Both the position numbers and the translations under genes were made by a program. From positions 5,677,001-5,741,000 of the forward strand of contig NZ_CP118574.1 in NCBI RefSeq assembly GCF_028898845.1: a stretch of DNA of 64,000 bases, in the 5' to 3' direction. The DNA is from Streptomyces sp. WZ-12 (lineage in GTDB: Bacteria; Actinomycetota; Actinomycetes; Streptomycetales; Streptomycetaceae). Positions 23,769-31,759 of this stretch are shown piece by piece (position 1 is the first letter of the stretch; every line of letters starts with the position of its first letter). A model generated the notes under the pieces. That model saw only the letters and a program-made list of their open reading frames with translations, did not search any database and was not told the DNA's origin.

Positions 23769-25644
23769 CCAACAGCGCCTCCACCCGGTCCGGGGCCACC
23801 GGCCGGGAGTACAGCCAGCCCTGCCCGGTGTCGCAGCCGATCCGGCGCAGTCGTTCGGCCTGCTCGGCGCTCTCCACACACTCCGCGGTCACCGTCAGCC
23901 CCAGCCGGTGCGCCAGCGCGACCAGCGCCTCCACGATCATCTCGTCGGCCGGATTGGGGTGTTCCTGCGAGCGGAATCCGTGCACGAACGACCCGTCCAA
24001 CTTCAGCGCGGACACCGGGAGTCGGCTGAGGTAGGCGAGGTTGGAGTAGCCGGTGCCGAAGTCGTCGATGGCGATCCGCACGCCCATGTCGCTCAGCGCC
24101 TGCAACGCCTGCAACGGCCGGCCCGCCGACCCCATCACCGCCGACTCGGTCAGCTCCAGTTGCAGCAGCCGCGGCGGCAGCCCGGTCTCCGCCAGGATTC
24201 CGGCCACGTCCGCGACCAGGTCCGAATCCCACACCTGACGCACCGCCACGTTCACGCTGACGAACAGCGGTTGGTCCCCGGGATGCGCCAACTGCCAGGC
24301 CCGCGCCTGATAGCAGGCCCGCGAGAGCACCCAGCGCCCCAGCTCGACGATCGCGCCGTTCTCCTCGGCCAGCGCGATGAACCGATTCGGCGACAACACC
24401 CCGAACTGCGGGTGCCGCCACCGCACCAGCGCCTCCACGCCCTCCGCCCGGCCGTCCCCCAGCCCCACCAGCGGCTGGTACTCCAGCGTGAACTCCCCGC
24501 GGTCCACCGCCGGCCGCAGCGTGCTGGACAGCGCCTGCCGGGTCATCCGGTGGGCGTTGCGCTCCGGGTCGAAGAGCGTCCAACGGGCCTTGCCGTCCTC
24601 CTTGGCCCAGTACAGCGTGGTGTCCGCGGCCTGCATCAACCCCGTCGCCGTCGTGCCGCTGGCCGCCCGTTCCACGACGCCGATGCTCGCCGACACCGAC
24701 AGCCGCTGCCCCGCCAGGTCGAACGGCCGCTGGAGCGCGTCCAACACCGACTGCGCCAGCTCCGCCACCTGGTCGGTGCCGGTGGAGTCCTCCACCAGCA
24801 ACGCGAACTCGTCGCCGCCCAACCGGGCCACCAGGTGACCGCCGCGGCCCGCCCCGCGCTCCGTGGCCTGCTCCGCGCAGCGCGTCAGCCGCTGCGCCAC
24901 CGCGCCCAGCAGCCGGTCGCCGACCCGGTGCCCCAGGGTGTCGTTGACCGCCTTGAAGCCGTCCAGGTCCAGGTAACACAGTCCGATCCGGCCGGTGCCC
25001 GCCCGGTCGAAGGCCGCCGTCTCCAGCGCCGCCGAGAGCCGCTCGAAGAACAGCGCGCGATTGGGCAGCCGGGTCACCGGGTCGTGCATCTGCAAGTGCC
25101 GCAACCGGGCCAGCAGATCGTGCCGGTCGCTGATGTCCGCGGCCGACAGCAGCACCCGCTCCTCGCCGCCCAACGGCCCCTCGGTGACCGGCTCGACGGT
25201 CACCTCCACCCACACCGACGTCCCGTCGGACCGTTTCAGCCGCCGGGTGCAGCGCAGCCGGTCGCTACGGCCGCACAGCACCTCGCGGTAGGCCGTCCAC
25301 ACCCGCGGATCGGCCCCCAGGTCGGTGAGGTCCGCGGCGGTGGCCGCCACCAGGTCGTCCGGGTCGGTGCCGACCAGGTCGCCCAGCGCGGGGTTGGCCG
25401 CGAGCACCAGCCCGTCGCGGTTGAGGACCGCCATCGGGAGGCTCGCGGCGTGGAAGGCGGCGCGGTAGTCGCCGAGCGAGGCGGCGGTGCCGTCGCAGCG
25501 CGCCGAGGCGTCGGCGGCGCCGGGGCGAGCGGGCCGGGCACCCGATTCTTTGGTCGCACCCTCACGGTCCGTCACCGAGGGCAGTGTCGCTCCGGGCGTG
25601 CGGCCCGTGCTGTCGGAGTGTCCGCTCACTGCTCGCTCCCGCAT
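23746..25644 (-). CDS. PAS-GGDEF-EAL cyclic-di-GMP turnover protein
   Basis: A 632-residue cytoplasmic signalling protein. A Ser/Ala-rich N-terminus is followed by a PAS domain (about 65-190: AAFHAASLPMAVLNRDGLVL, then WVEVTVEPV). Next comes a GGDEF domain with intact active site RLGGDEFALL (about 310) and NDTLGHRVGDRLL, then an EAL domain with GVEALVRWRHP (about 430), LQLELTESAVM, IAIDDFGTGYSNL and LKLDGSFV. Both catalytic motifs look intact, so it could make and degrade c-di-GMP, the messenger that controls BldD and development in Streptomyces. There is no membrane segment. A GTG at 25629, with GGGAG 6 bases upstream, is an equally good start. It stands alone. Confidence 0.93.
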   Translation of the reverse strand: MRERAVSGHSDSTGRTPGATLPSVTDREGATKESGARPARPGAADASARCDGTAASLGDYRAAFHAASLPMAVLNRDGLVLAANPALGDLVGTDPDDLVAATAADLTDLGADPRVWTAYREVLCGRSDRLRCTRRLKRSDGTSVWVEVTVEPVTEGPLGGEERVLLSAADISDRHDLLARLRHLQMHDPVTRLPNRALFFERLSAALETAAFDRAGTGRIGLCYLDLDGFKAVNDTLGHRVGDRLLGAVAQRLTRCAEQATERGAGRGGHLVARLGGDEFALLVEDSTGTDQVAELAQSVLDALQRPFDLAGQRLSVSASIGVVERAASGTTATGLMQAADTTLYWAKEDGKARWTLFDPERNAHRMTRQALSSTLRPAVDRGEFTLEYQPLVGLGDGRAEGVEALVRWRHPQFGVLSPNRFIALAEENGAIVELGRWVLSRACYQARAWQLAHPGDQPLFVSVNVAVRQVWDSDLVADVAGILAETGLPPRLLQLELTESAVMGSAGRPLQALQALSDMGVRIAIDDFGTGYSNLAYLSRLPVSALKLDGSFVHGFRSQEHPNPADEMIVEALVALAHRLGLTVTAECVESAEQAERLRRIGCDTGQGWLYSRPVAPDRVEALLDAGRACG

Positions 25645-25936
25645 GGCGCTTGTCTCGTGACGGAGGGGGGACCTCGCCCTGGAAAGTGTGGCGATCATAG
25701 AGGCTGGCCCGAGGGCCGATCCAGCGACGAAGCCGTGACCATCCGCACGCATGACGGAAGTTCAGCCAATTCTGCCCGGCTCTGTTCATCCCGATTGCCC
25801 CTTTAGTCGCTTGTGACTTTCCGTTACGGAGCAAGGGTGGCGCGCTCGCCACCCATATGGGCTGCCATATCGGGACGAAGAGCATGAAATCACCTCAGGG
25901 TAGATGGGTGTCCCGAATCCGTCCCTGGAGGTCCAC

Positions 25937-27184
25937 GTGCCGCGCGCCCAGACACCCCACGGGGTGGACCGCCGACGCATGCGGCGCGTCGCAGCCGTGG
26001 CCACTTCCCTGAGCGCGCTGATCGCCACCTCCATCGTGACCGGCCCCGCCACCGCCTCCGAAGCGGCCCTCTCCTGCGCGTTGGGACGCACCGACGCCCA
26101 CCACTCCGAGGGCGTCGACAGTTGGAACTCCGCCTACCCCCGCCCGGTCCACACCCTCCACGCGGTGATGATCTTCCTGTCCTTCCCGGACGCGAAGCCC
26201 ACCACCAGCCCCCAGCAGCTCTCCGGTGACTACTTCCCGGCCACCTCCCGGTTCTTCGAACGCGCCTCCTACGGCAGGTTCCACCTCCGCCCCCACATCC
26301 AGAACCGCTGGGTCCGCATGCCCCGCCCCTCCACCTGGTACGGCATACAGCGCGACTGGGACTCCGGGCGCCGGTCCACCTACCTCCGCGACGCGGTCGC
26401 CGCCGCCAACCCCACCGTCGACTTCAGCCGCTACGACCTCATCTACCTCGTCGCCGACCCCAACGCCCCCGGCGTCGACTCGGACGCCACCAAGGTCGTC
26501 AACCTCGACCAGCCGATGCACGCCGACGGCGTCGAACTCCGCCGCTTCGTCACCGTCTTCGAGCACAGCCCGCCCGACCGCAACGTCCTCGCCCACGAGA
26601 CCGGCCACGTCTTCGACCTCCCCGACCTCTACCACCGGCCGGAGAACGGCCGCGGCGACTGGGACACCTACGTGGGCGACTGGGACCTCATGGGCAGCCA
26701 ATTCGGCCTGGCCCCCGAGCCGTTCGCCTGGCACAAGTGGCGCCTGGGCTGGATCACCGACGGCCAGGTCGACTGCGTCAACCCCGACCGCCCCCGGATG
26801 CACACCCTGCGCACCCTCTCCGCCCCCGAGGCCCCCGGCGAACACCGCCGCCCCCGCCTCCTCGTCGTCCGCACCGGCCCGGACAGCGCCCTCGCCATGG
26901 AGGCCCGCGGCGCCGAGGGCAACGACCGCACCCTCTGCACCGAGGGCATCCTCGTCTACCGCGTCCGCAGCTCCACGGCCTCCGGTTCGGGACCGGTGAA
27001 GGTGCTCGACGGCCACCCCGGCACCTCCGCCTGCTGGGGCACCTCGGTCAACCCGCCGCTCGCCGACGCCCCGCTCGGCGTCGGGGAGAGCATGAACGAC
27101 CGCGAGGACGGCGTGCGCATCCAGGTCGAGGGCCGGACCGGCACCGGTGAATGGGCGGTCAAGGTCACCCGCAGCACTCCCTGA
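25937..27184 (+). CDS. Secreted M6-like zinc metalloprotease
   Basis: A 415-residue exported protein. The N-terminus has several arginines and a hydrophobic segment (RRVAAVATSLSALIATSIV) ending near TASEA, so it is a Sec or Tat signal. The zinc site is LAHETGHVFDLPDLYH (HExxHxxxxxD), as in immune-inhibitor-A-type M6 peptidases, with the following WDLMGSQFG corresponding to the Met-turn region. The N-terminal part (VMIFLSFPD, YFPATSRFFERASYGRF) is also family-like. The C-terminal 150 residues form a beta-rich domain with four cysteines. GTG 25937 preceded by GGAGG is preferred over an upstream ATG. Likely role is extracellular protein degradation. Confidence 0.88.
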   Translation: MPRAQTPHGVDRRRMRRVAAVATSLSALIATSIVTGPATASEAALSCALGRTDAHHSEGVDSWNSAYPRPVHTLHAVMIFLSFPDAKPTTSPQQLSGDYFPATSRFFERASYGRFHLRPHIQNRWVRMPRPSTWYGIQRDWDSGRRSTYLRDAVAAANPTVDFSRYDLIYLVADPNAPGVDSDATKVVNLDQPMHADGVELRRFVTVFEHSPPDRNVLAHETGHVFDLPDLYHRPENGRGDWDTYVGDWDLMGSQFGLAPEPFAWHKWRLGWITDGQVDCVNPDRPRMHTLRTLSAPEAPGEHRRPRLLVVRTGPDSALAMEARGAEGNDRTLCTEGILVYRVRSSTASGSGPVKVLDGHPGTSACWGTSVNPPLADAPLGVGESMNDREDGVRIQVEGRTGTGEWAVKVTRSTP

Positions 27185-27230
27185 CGCCCCGGTCGCGCCC
27201 TTGCTCGGCCGCGACTGCACCCGGATACGC

Positions 27231-27260
27231 CGAAGGCCCCCACCGGAGTGGGGGCCTTCG
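27231..27260. terminator. Bidirectional hairpin before tRNA-Lys copy 3
   Basis: Perfect 13-bp stem (27231-27243 with 27248-27260) with CGGA tetraloop, between the protease gene and the 3' end of the tRNA. Confidence 0.8.
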
Positions 27261-27268
27261 ACCGTCTG

Positions 27269-27342
27269 TGCGCCGCCAGGGACTCGAACCCCGGACCCGC
27301 TGATTAAGAGTCAGCTGCTCTAACCAACTGAGCTAGCGGCGC
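27269..27342 (-). tRNA. tRNA-Lys(CTT), copy 3
   Basis: Third identical 74-base tRNA-Lys, anticodon CTT. A -10-like TAATGT (reverse of 27358-27363) again lies 15 bases upstream. The 5' flank differs from copies 1 and 2 beyond a few bases. Confidence 0.97.
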
Positions 27343-27398
27343 CTGCTGACGGGGAAAACATTAGCATCCTGGCCGGGGAGGGCAAAAATCGCTTCCGC

Positions 27399-28040
27399 TC
27401 AGCCTCCCGCGAGCGCGGCATCCGCGCCCTGAGCAGCGGGTTCGCGGTGCGGGCGGGCGGTCTCCCGGTCCGCGCCGAGCGCGCTGCGGGCGGCCCGCAC
27501 GCAGGCCCACAGCAGGACGTCGGGCCCCGGCAGCCAGGGCTCGCGGACGTCCGGCGCCACCAGCCAGCGCGATCCGGAGGCCGCGGGCTCCCCGGAATCC
27601 CCGCCGTCCCCGCGGGCGGCCTTACGGGGGCGGGGGTGCAGCGGCGGCACCGTCACCGCGTCCCCGCCGCCGTGGCACAGCAGCGGCGGAACGGCGCTGC
27701 CCCACTCCTCCCACGCCAGCAGCGCGGGCAGCCGGTGGGCGGTGCCGGGGGCCGCGAACAGCAGGATCCGGCCGCGGTGCGCGGCCACCGGGCCCGACCC
27801 GGGGCCGGCCGACCACAGGCGGTCCACCATGCGCCGCCCGAAGAGCGCGGGGGCGTCGATCACGTCGAAGGCCACGCCGCACGGCAGCACGCTCGGCGCG
27901 GTCGGCCGCTCCGCCCACAGCATGTGCATGCCCTCGGGGTGCGGGCTGGCGGAGGCGAGCCAGTCGGCCCCGGCGAGCGTCACGTACGCCGTGGTGGGGA
28001 AGGCGAGGTTCCGGGGGGTCTCAGGCAGCCAGTCGCTCAT
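27399..28040 (-). CDS. Conserved protein, possibly bifunctional primase/polymerase-like
   Basis: A 213-residue cytoplasmic protein resembling a Streptomyces group often labelled bifunctional DNA primase/polymerase (Prim-Pol) N-terminal domain. The pattern seen is AYVTLAGADWLASAS, VLPCGVAFDVIDAPALFGRRM, GPVAAHRGRILLFAAPGT, AVPPLLCHGGGDAVTVPPL and SRWLVAPDVREPWLPGP. The acidic pair expected of an active Prim-Pol catalytic centre is not clear, so enzymatic activity is doubtful. It lies at the end of a one-direction block that also contains a small helical protein, an SF1 helicase, an unknown protein and a PD-(D/E)XK nuclease, which would fit a DNA-processing role. Confidence 0.75.
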   Translation of the reverse strand: MSDWLPETPRNLAFPTTAYVTLAGADWLASASPHPEGMHMLWAERPTAPSVLPCGVAFDVIDAPALFGRRMVDRLWSAGPGSGPVAAHRGRILLFAAPGTAHRLPALLAWEEWGSAVPPLLCHGGGDAVTVPPLHPRPRKAARGDGGDSGEPAASGSRWLVAPDVREPWLPGPDVLLWACVRAARSALGADRETARPHREPAAQGADAALAGG

Positions 28041-28187
28041 GGGACAGGTCTACCGATTCCCGCGACCCCGCATGCCTGATTGCCGGAAACCGGGACAGCT
28101 CGCCGGGCCGGGGAGTATCTTCCCCTTCCCGCATATGCCAACGGCTCATGATCTTGGGGCGTGGGCATGAGGCGGGGCGGTCGCGGC

Positions 28188-28571
28188 TCAGCCGAGGTCG
28201 GGCGGGAGGGTGCCGCCGCTGCGCAGCAGGCTGTGGCCGAACTCGACCATCTTCTGCGCGTAGTCCTCGGTCCAGTCGGCCCGTTCGGCGACCACCGCCA
28301 GCGGCAGCCGGTCGAAGCGGCCGGGGTCGGTGAGCTGAGCGGCGGCGATCGCCTGGAACTCCGTGGCGCGGTCGGCCGCGGCGCGGAAGGCGAGCGTCAG
28401 CTCGGTCGCCCGGCCGAGCAGGGCGCCGGGGTCCTCCAGCGACTCCAGCCCGAAGAAGTGCTCGGGGTCGGTGGTCGCCTCGGGCGGCTCGAACAGGAGC
28501 TGCGCGGGCCTCATGCGGCGGGGGGCGGGTGCCGTACCGCGTGGATCGGGAGCCGGCTGCGGCTCGGACAT
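28188..28571 (-). CDS. Small helical protein, unknown
   Basis: A 127-residue cytoplasmic protein. After a Pro-rich N-terminal 30 residues it appears all-helical (PGALLGRATELTLAFRAAAD, WTEDYAQKMVEFGHSLLRSG). GGAGG lies 7 bases before the ATG at 28571. No family is recognised. It lies 230 bp downstream of the SF1 helicase gene and 147 bp upstream of the primase-like gene on the same strand, so it may be co-expressed with the DNA-processing block. Confidence 0.7.
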   Translation of the reverse strand: MSEPQPAPDPRGTAPAPRRMRPAQLLFEPPEATTDPEHFFGLESLEDPGALLGRATELTLAFRAAADRATEFQAIAAAQLTDPGRFDRLPLAVVAERADWTEDYAQKMVEFGHSLLRSGGTLPPDLG

Positions 28572-28800
28572 GTACCTACCTCCGTGGTTGTGTGCCGCAA
28601 TCCATTGTCGCGCCTCGCGCAAGGGGGCCGGCTTCCCGCGTGGGGGCGGGGACATCCCCTCCGGCGCGCGTCGTCGCCGACCCTCCGACGACGGGCCCGC
28701 TTGGTCTGCTGGCTGTCGGCCTGCGCGGTTGTCGGCGGGTGTCGTTGTCGGCTTTCCGGCGGTGGGGCTGGTGGCCGTGTGGCGTTGGTGGCCGGTGGGG

Positions 28801-30159
28801 CTACGGGCGCATGGGGACTCGGTGTTCTGCGAGGTGGGCCAGGACGGCGTGGTTGGCCTCCCAGCCGTCGGGGAACTTGACGGTGACGCCCAGTTGGACG
28901 GGTTCCGTGGCGGGGTGCTCGTCGAGGAGGTCGGCTACGCCGGCGCGGCAGACGACGATGCAGGCGTGGCGGTGGCGGGAGGCGAGCACGCAGAGGCGGC
29001 CGGTCTCCAGGTGGAAGGCGGTCGCGTCGGGGCGGCCGGAGAGCGGGTGGAGGACGACGGTGACGTCGAACTCGCGGCCCTGGAGGCGGTTGGCGGTGTC
29101 GACGGTGACGCCGCTCACGCCGAGGTCGGTCAGGGCGGCGCGGACCGCGGCGGCCTGGTCGCGGTGGGCGGTGCCGACCGCGATCCGGGCGGCGGTCAGC
29201 GGCGCGGGCGCGTCGGACTGCTCGCTGGTGGCGGCGCCGCCGCGGTCCAGGAGGCGGCGGACGACCAGGGCGAGGGCGCGGACCGCCTCCGGGTCGGTGC
29301 GCGGGGTGTGCCGGGCGGGGAGTTCCAGGAGGCCCCAGCCGGACTCGGCGGCCTCGTCCAGGACGCGGTCGACGGGCGAGCCGTCGCCGGGGACGCCGAA
29401 GGCCAGGTGCCGGTCGTCGGGCCCGGTGCCGCTGCGGAACGGGGTGTAGGGGTAGAAGGCGCTGGAGACGAGGGGCGCGGCGGAGGCCGGTAGGCGCCAG
29501 GAGACGGGGAGGCGGTGCTGCGGCAGGTCCGGGTTGTGGGCCAGGAGCGTGGCGACCGCGCTGGCGGAGGGGTCGTAGGAGAGGCCGGCCCACTGGTCGG
29601 CGCCGACGACGCTGAACGGGTCGAGCTGGCCCGGGTCGCCGACGAACAGGGCCCGTTCGAAGAGGCCGGCGACGCTCAGCAGCGCGTCGGACCGCATCTG
29701 GTACGCCTCGTCGACGATGGCGTGCCGCCAGGGCTCCTCGACCTTGGTGTAGGCCCACTTGGCGGCGGTGGAGACCACCACGTCCTGGGCGGCCAGGTCG
29801 GCGATCTTGGCGGAGGCGCGGACGGCGGGGAGTTCGGCGAGGGCGGGGTCGTAGGCGCCGGGCTCGCTGGAGTGCAGCCGGCCCACGGGGAGGTCGGGGT
29901 CCTTCGCGGCCAGGCGCAGGACGAGGTCGTCGACCTGGGCGTTGGTCTGCGCGACGATCATCAACCGGCGGCCGGCGGCGGCCAGTTCGCGGGCCGCGCG
30001 GACGACGAGGGTGGACTTCCCGGCGCCCGGCGGGGAGTCGACGACGACGCCGCGGCGGGTGCTGTGCAGGGTGTCGTGGAGGATCGCGTCGGTCGCCGCG
30101 GCCGCCGCCGCGGCGGGGTCGGTCGGCGGCGGGGCGGGCAGGGGCGGAGGGGGCGTCAT
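28801..30159 (-). CDS. Superfamily 1 (Upf1/Dna2-like) helicase
   Basis: A 452-residue SF1 helicase, short for the class. Motif I (Walker A) is DSPPGAGKST at about 41-50. Motif Ia is MIVAQTNAQVDDLV, motif II HAIVDEAYQM at about 147, motif III ALFVGDPGQLDPF, and motif IV region VSWRLP. Motif V is VDTANRLQGREFDVTVV and motif VI is LASRHRHACIVV. This set is characteristic of the SF1B (DNA2/Upf1/SMUBP) group that moves 5' to 3'. No nuclease domain is fused; a separate Fe-S nuclease is encoded 1.6 kb upstream in the same orientation. Together with the intervening gene this looks like a three-subunit nuclease-helicase for DNA repair, recombination or defence. Confidence 0.88.
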   Translation of the reverse strand: MTPPPPLPAPPPTDPAAAAAAATDAILHDTLHSTRRGVVVDSPPGAGKSTLVVRAARELAAAGRRLMIVAQTNAQVDDLVLRLAAKDPDLPVGRLHSSEPGAYDPALAELPAVRASAKIADLAAQDVVVSTAAKWAYTKVEEPWRHAIVDEAYQMRSDALLSVAGLFERALFVGDPGQLDPFSVVGADQWAGLSYDPSASAVATLLAHNPDLPQHRLPVSWRLPASAAPLVSSAFYPYTPFRSGTGPDDRHLAFGVPGDGSPVDRVLDEAAESGWGLLELPARHTPRTDPEAVRALALVVRRLLDRGGAATSEQSDAPAPLTAARIAVGTAHRDQAAAVRAALTDLGVSGVTVDTANRLQGREFDVTVVLHPLSGRPDATAFHLETGRLCVLASRHRHACIVVCRAGVADLLDEHPATEPVQLGVTVKFPDGWEANHAVLAHLAEHRVPMRP

Positions 30160-30211
30160 GCCGGGGCGCTCCCGGGAGTCGGTTGGTGGGTGGTTGGTGG
30201 GGCCCGGTGGG

Positions 30212-31759
30212 TCAGAGGAAGTCCTCTGGGGTGACCGGGTCGGTGGCGGGGGGCGTGTCCTCTGGGGTGGGCGGGGGGCCGCCGTGCGTCCAGGGGGTGT
30301 CCTCCGGTTCCGGGAGGCCGGGGCCGCCGCGCGGGGCGTGTTCGAAGAGCGTCCAGCACAGGGTGTCGCCGGGGTCGGGGACGGTGCCCGGTTCGGGGGT
30401 GCGGCCGCGGCCCATGCCGCCGGTGAGCCGGATGACCGGCGCGGCCTCCGCGCCGGCGGCGTAGGCGACGAACTCGGCGGTCTGGGCGCGGCCGTCGGGG
30501 AGCGGGCGGTACAGCTTGGTGCCGTCCGCCAGTTGGGGGCGGTCGCCGGTGTGCAGCGTCACCAGGGGGCGCGGCATCGGCCGCTTGCCCTCGGAGAACG
30601 CCATCTCGACGGCGGTGACGGTGCCCTGGAGCGCCTCGCCGGCCAGTCGGCGGGCGGCCATCACCAAGGGGTCGTCCAGGGCTTCCTGGGCGTCCAGTTG
30701 GGCCTGGGCGGCTTCCCGGGAGGCCAGCTTCCGGGCGGCGGTGACCGCGTCGTCCTGGGTGGGCTGCGGCGGCTCGCCGGCGCGGATGCGGTCGCGGTGG
30801 GCGGTGTAGGACCAGCGGTCGCGCTTCCAGCGGTCGGGGGCCCGGGCGCCCTCGGGGAGGGCGCGGAGGAGGCCCAGGCCCTGCCAGACGGCGTCCCAGG
30901 TGGGGCGGAGCTGGCTCTCGACGAGGGTGCGGACGTCCTCTTCGGCGCCGGGGGTCTGGGCGTCGTAGCGGGCCATGGCGGGTGCCAGCAACCGGTTGTC
31001 GAACGCCGGGTCGGTGGCGGGGCCGGCCGGCGGGCAGTGCAGTTGGCCGTCCGCGTCGCGGGCCGCCTCGGCGAACTCGGCCGCCCGTTGGGCCGGTACG
31101 CCGGGCGGCGGCGCGATCCAGGCGAGCAGCGCGCCCAGGTGCTGGTCCTCCAGGACGCTCTGGCCGGTCGCCCAGTGGCGGGTCAACAGGTCGGTCATGG
31201 CCAGGAGGAGGCAGGAGCCCGGTACCCGGGCCCGCTCCCCGAGGTGGGTGAACCAGCGGCCGAGCAACGGGACATGGGGCGGGGCGGGATAGGGGGTCTC
31301 CGGGTCCTGTTCGGTCGTCCGGCGGAACCGCATCGAGCGGCCCAGGAGGCGGACGTAGTCGATGCCGGCCCCGCTGGGCACGATCAACTGGGGCGCGTCC
31401 GTGCAGAGTTCGACCTGTACGGGGACCTTCTTGCCGGTCTCGGCGTCGGTCTCCTTGCGTTCCTCGAACTCGACGTCGTCGGCGAAGCCGTCCACGTAGG
31501 GCAGCACCGCCTCGGCCAGGTCGGCGAGGAAGGCGAACCGCAGGTCGCGGTCGCGGGGTTGGGGGACGGCCAGCAGCAGGGGCTTCTCCCGGTCGGTGCC
31601 GACCAGGGCGCCCAGGGGGGCGCCGGCCTCACCCGCGGTGGTCAACGGGACGAGGACCAACGGGCGGGCGGAGAGGTGGCGGTGGCGGACCGTGGCGAGC
31701 GGCTGGGCGCGGCCGGCGGCCACCGCCTCCATCCGGGCCAGCGTCTCGATCAGCGACAT
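30212..31759 (-). CDS. Unknown protein encoded between nuclease and SF1 helicase
   Basis: A 515-residue cytoplasmic protein not recognised as any family. The N-terminal 170 residues look alpha/beta (LVLVPLTTAGEAGAPLGALVG, PLLLAVPQPRDRDLRFAFLA), the middle is helical with Trp-rich segments (LTRHWATGQSVLEDQHLGAL, WDAVWQGLGLLRALP), and the C-terminal 130 residues look beta-rich (VTAVEMAFSEGKRPMPRPLV, TLCWTLFEHAPRG). It ends with an acidic/proline tail. The start [10 protein letters not shown] overlaps the 3' end of the nuclease gene by 10 bp, and the helicase gene follows after 52 bp, so all three are one operon. Its position suggests a scaffold or DNA-binding subunit of a nuclease-helicase complex. 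Confidence 0.85.
   Translation of the reverse strand: MSLIETLARMEAVAAGRAQPLATVRHRHLSARPLVLVPLTTAGEAGAPLGALVGTDREKPLLLAVPQPRDRDLRFAFLADLAEAVLPYVDGFADDVEFEERKETDAETGKKVPVQVELCTDAPQLIVPSGAGIDYVRLLGRSMRFRRTTEQDPETPYPAPPHVPLLGRWFTHLGERARVPGSCLLLAMTDLLTRHWATGQSVLEDQHLGALLAWIAPPPGVPAQRAAEFAEAARDADGQLHCPPAGPATDPAFDNRLLAPAMARYDAQTPGAEEDVRTLVESQLRPTWDAVWQGLGLLRALPEGARAPDRWKRDRWSYTAHRDRIRAGEPPQPTQDDAVTAARKLASREAAQAQLDAQEALDDPLVMAARRLAGEALQGTVTAVEMAFSEGKRPMPRPLVTLHTGDRPQLADGTKLYRPLPDGRAQTAEFVAYAAGAEAAPVIRLTGGMGRGRTPEPGTVPDPGDTLCWTLFEHAPRGGPGLPEPEDTPWTHGGPPPTPEDTPPATDPVTPEDFL

Noticed and set aside
5478..27342. An integrative element bounded by tRNA-Lys copies
   Set aside because: No integrase, excisionase or replication genes and no att-like duplications beyond the tRNA bodies; kept only as an observation.
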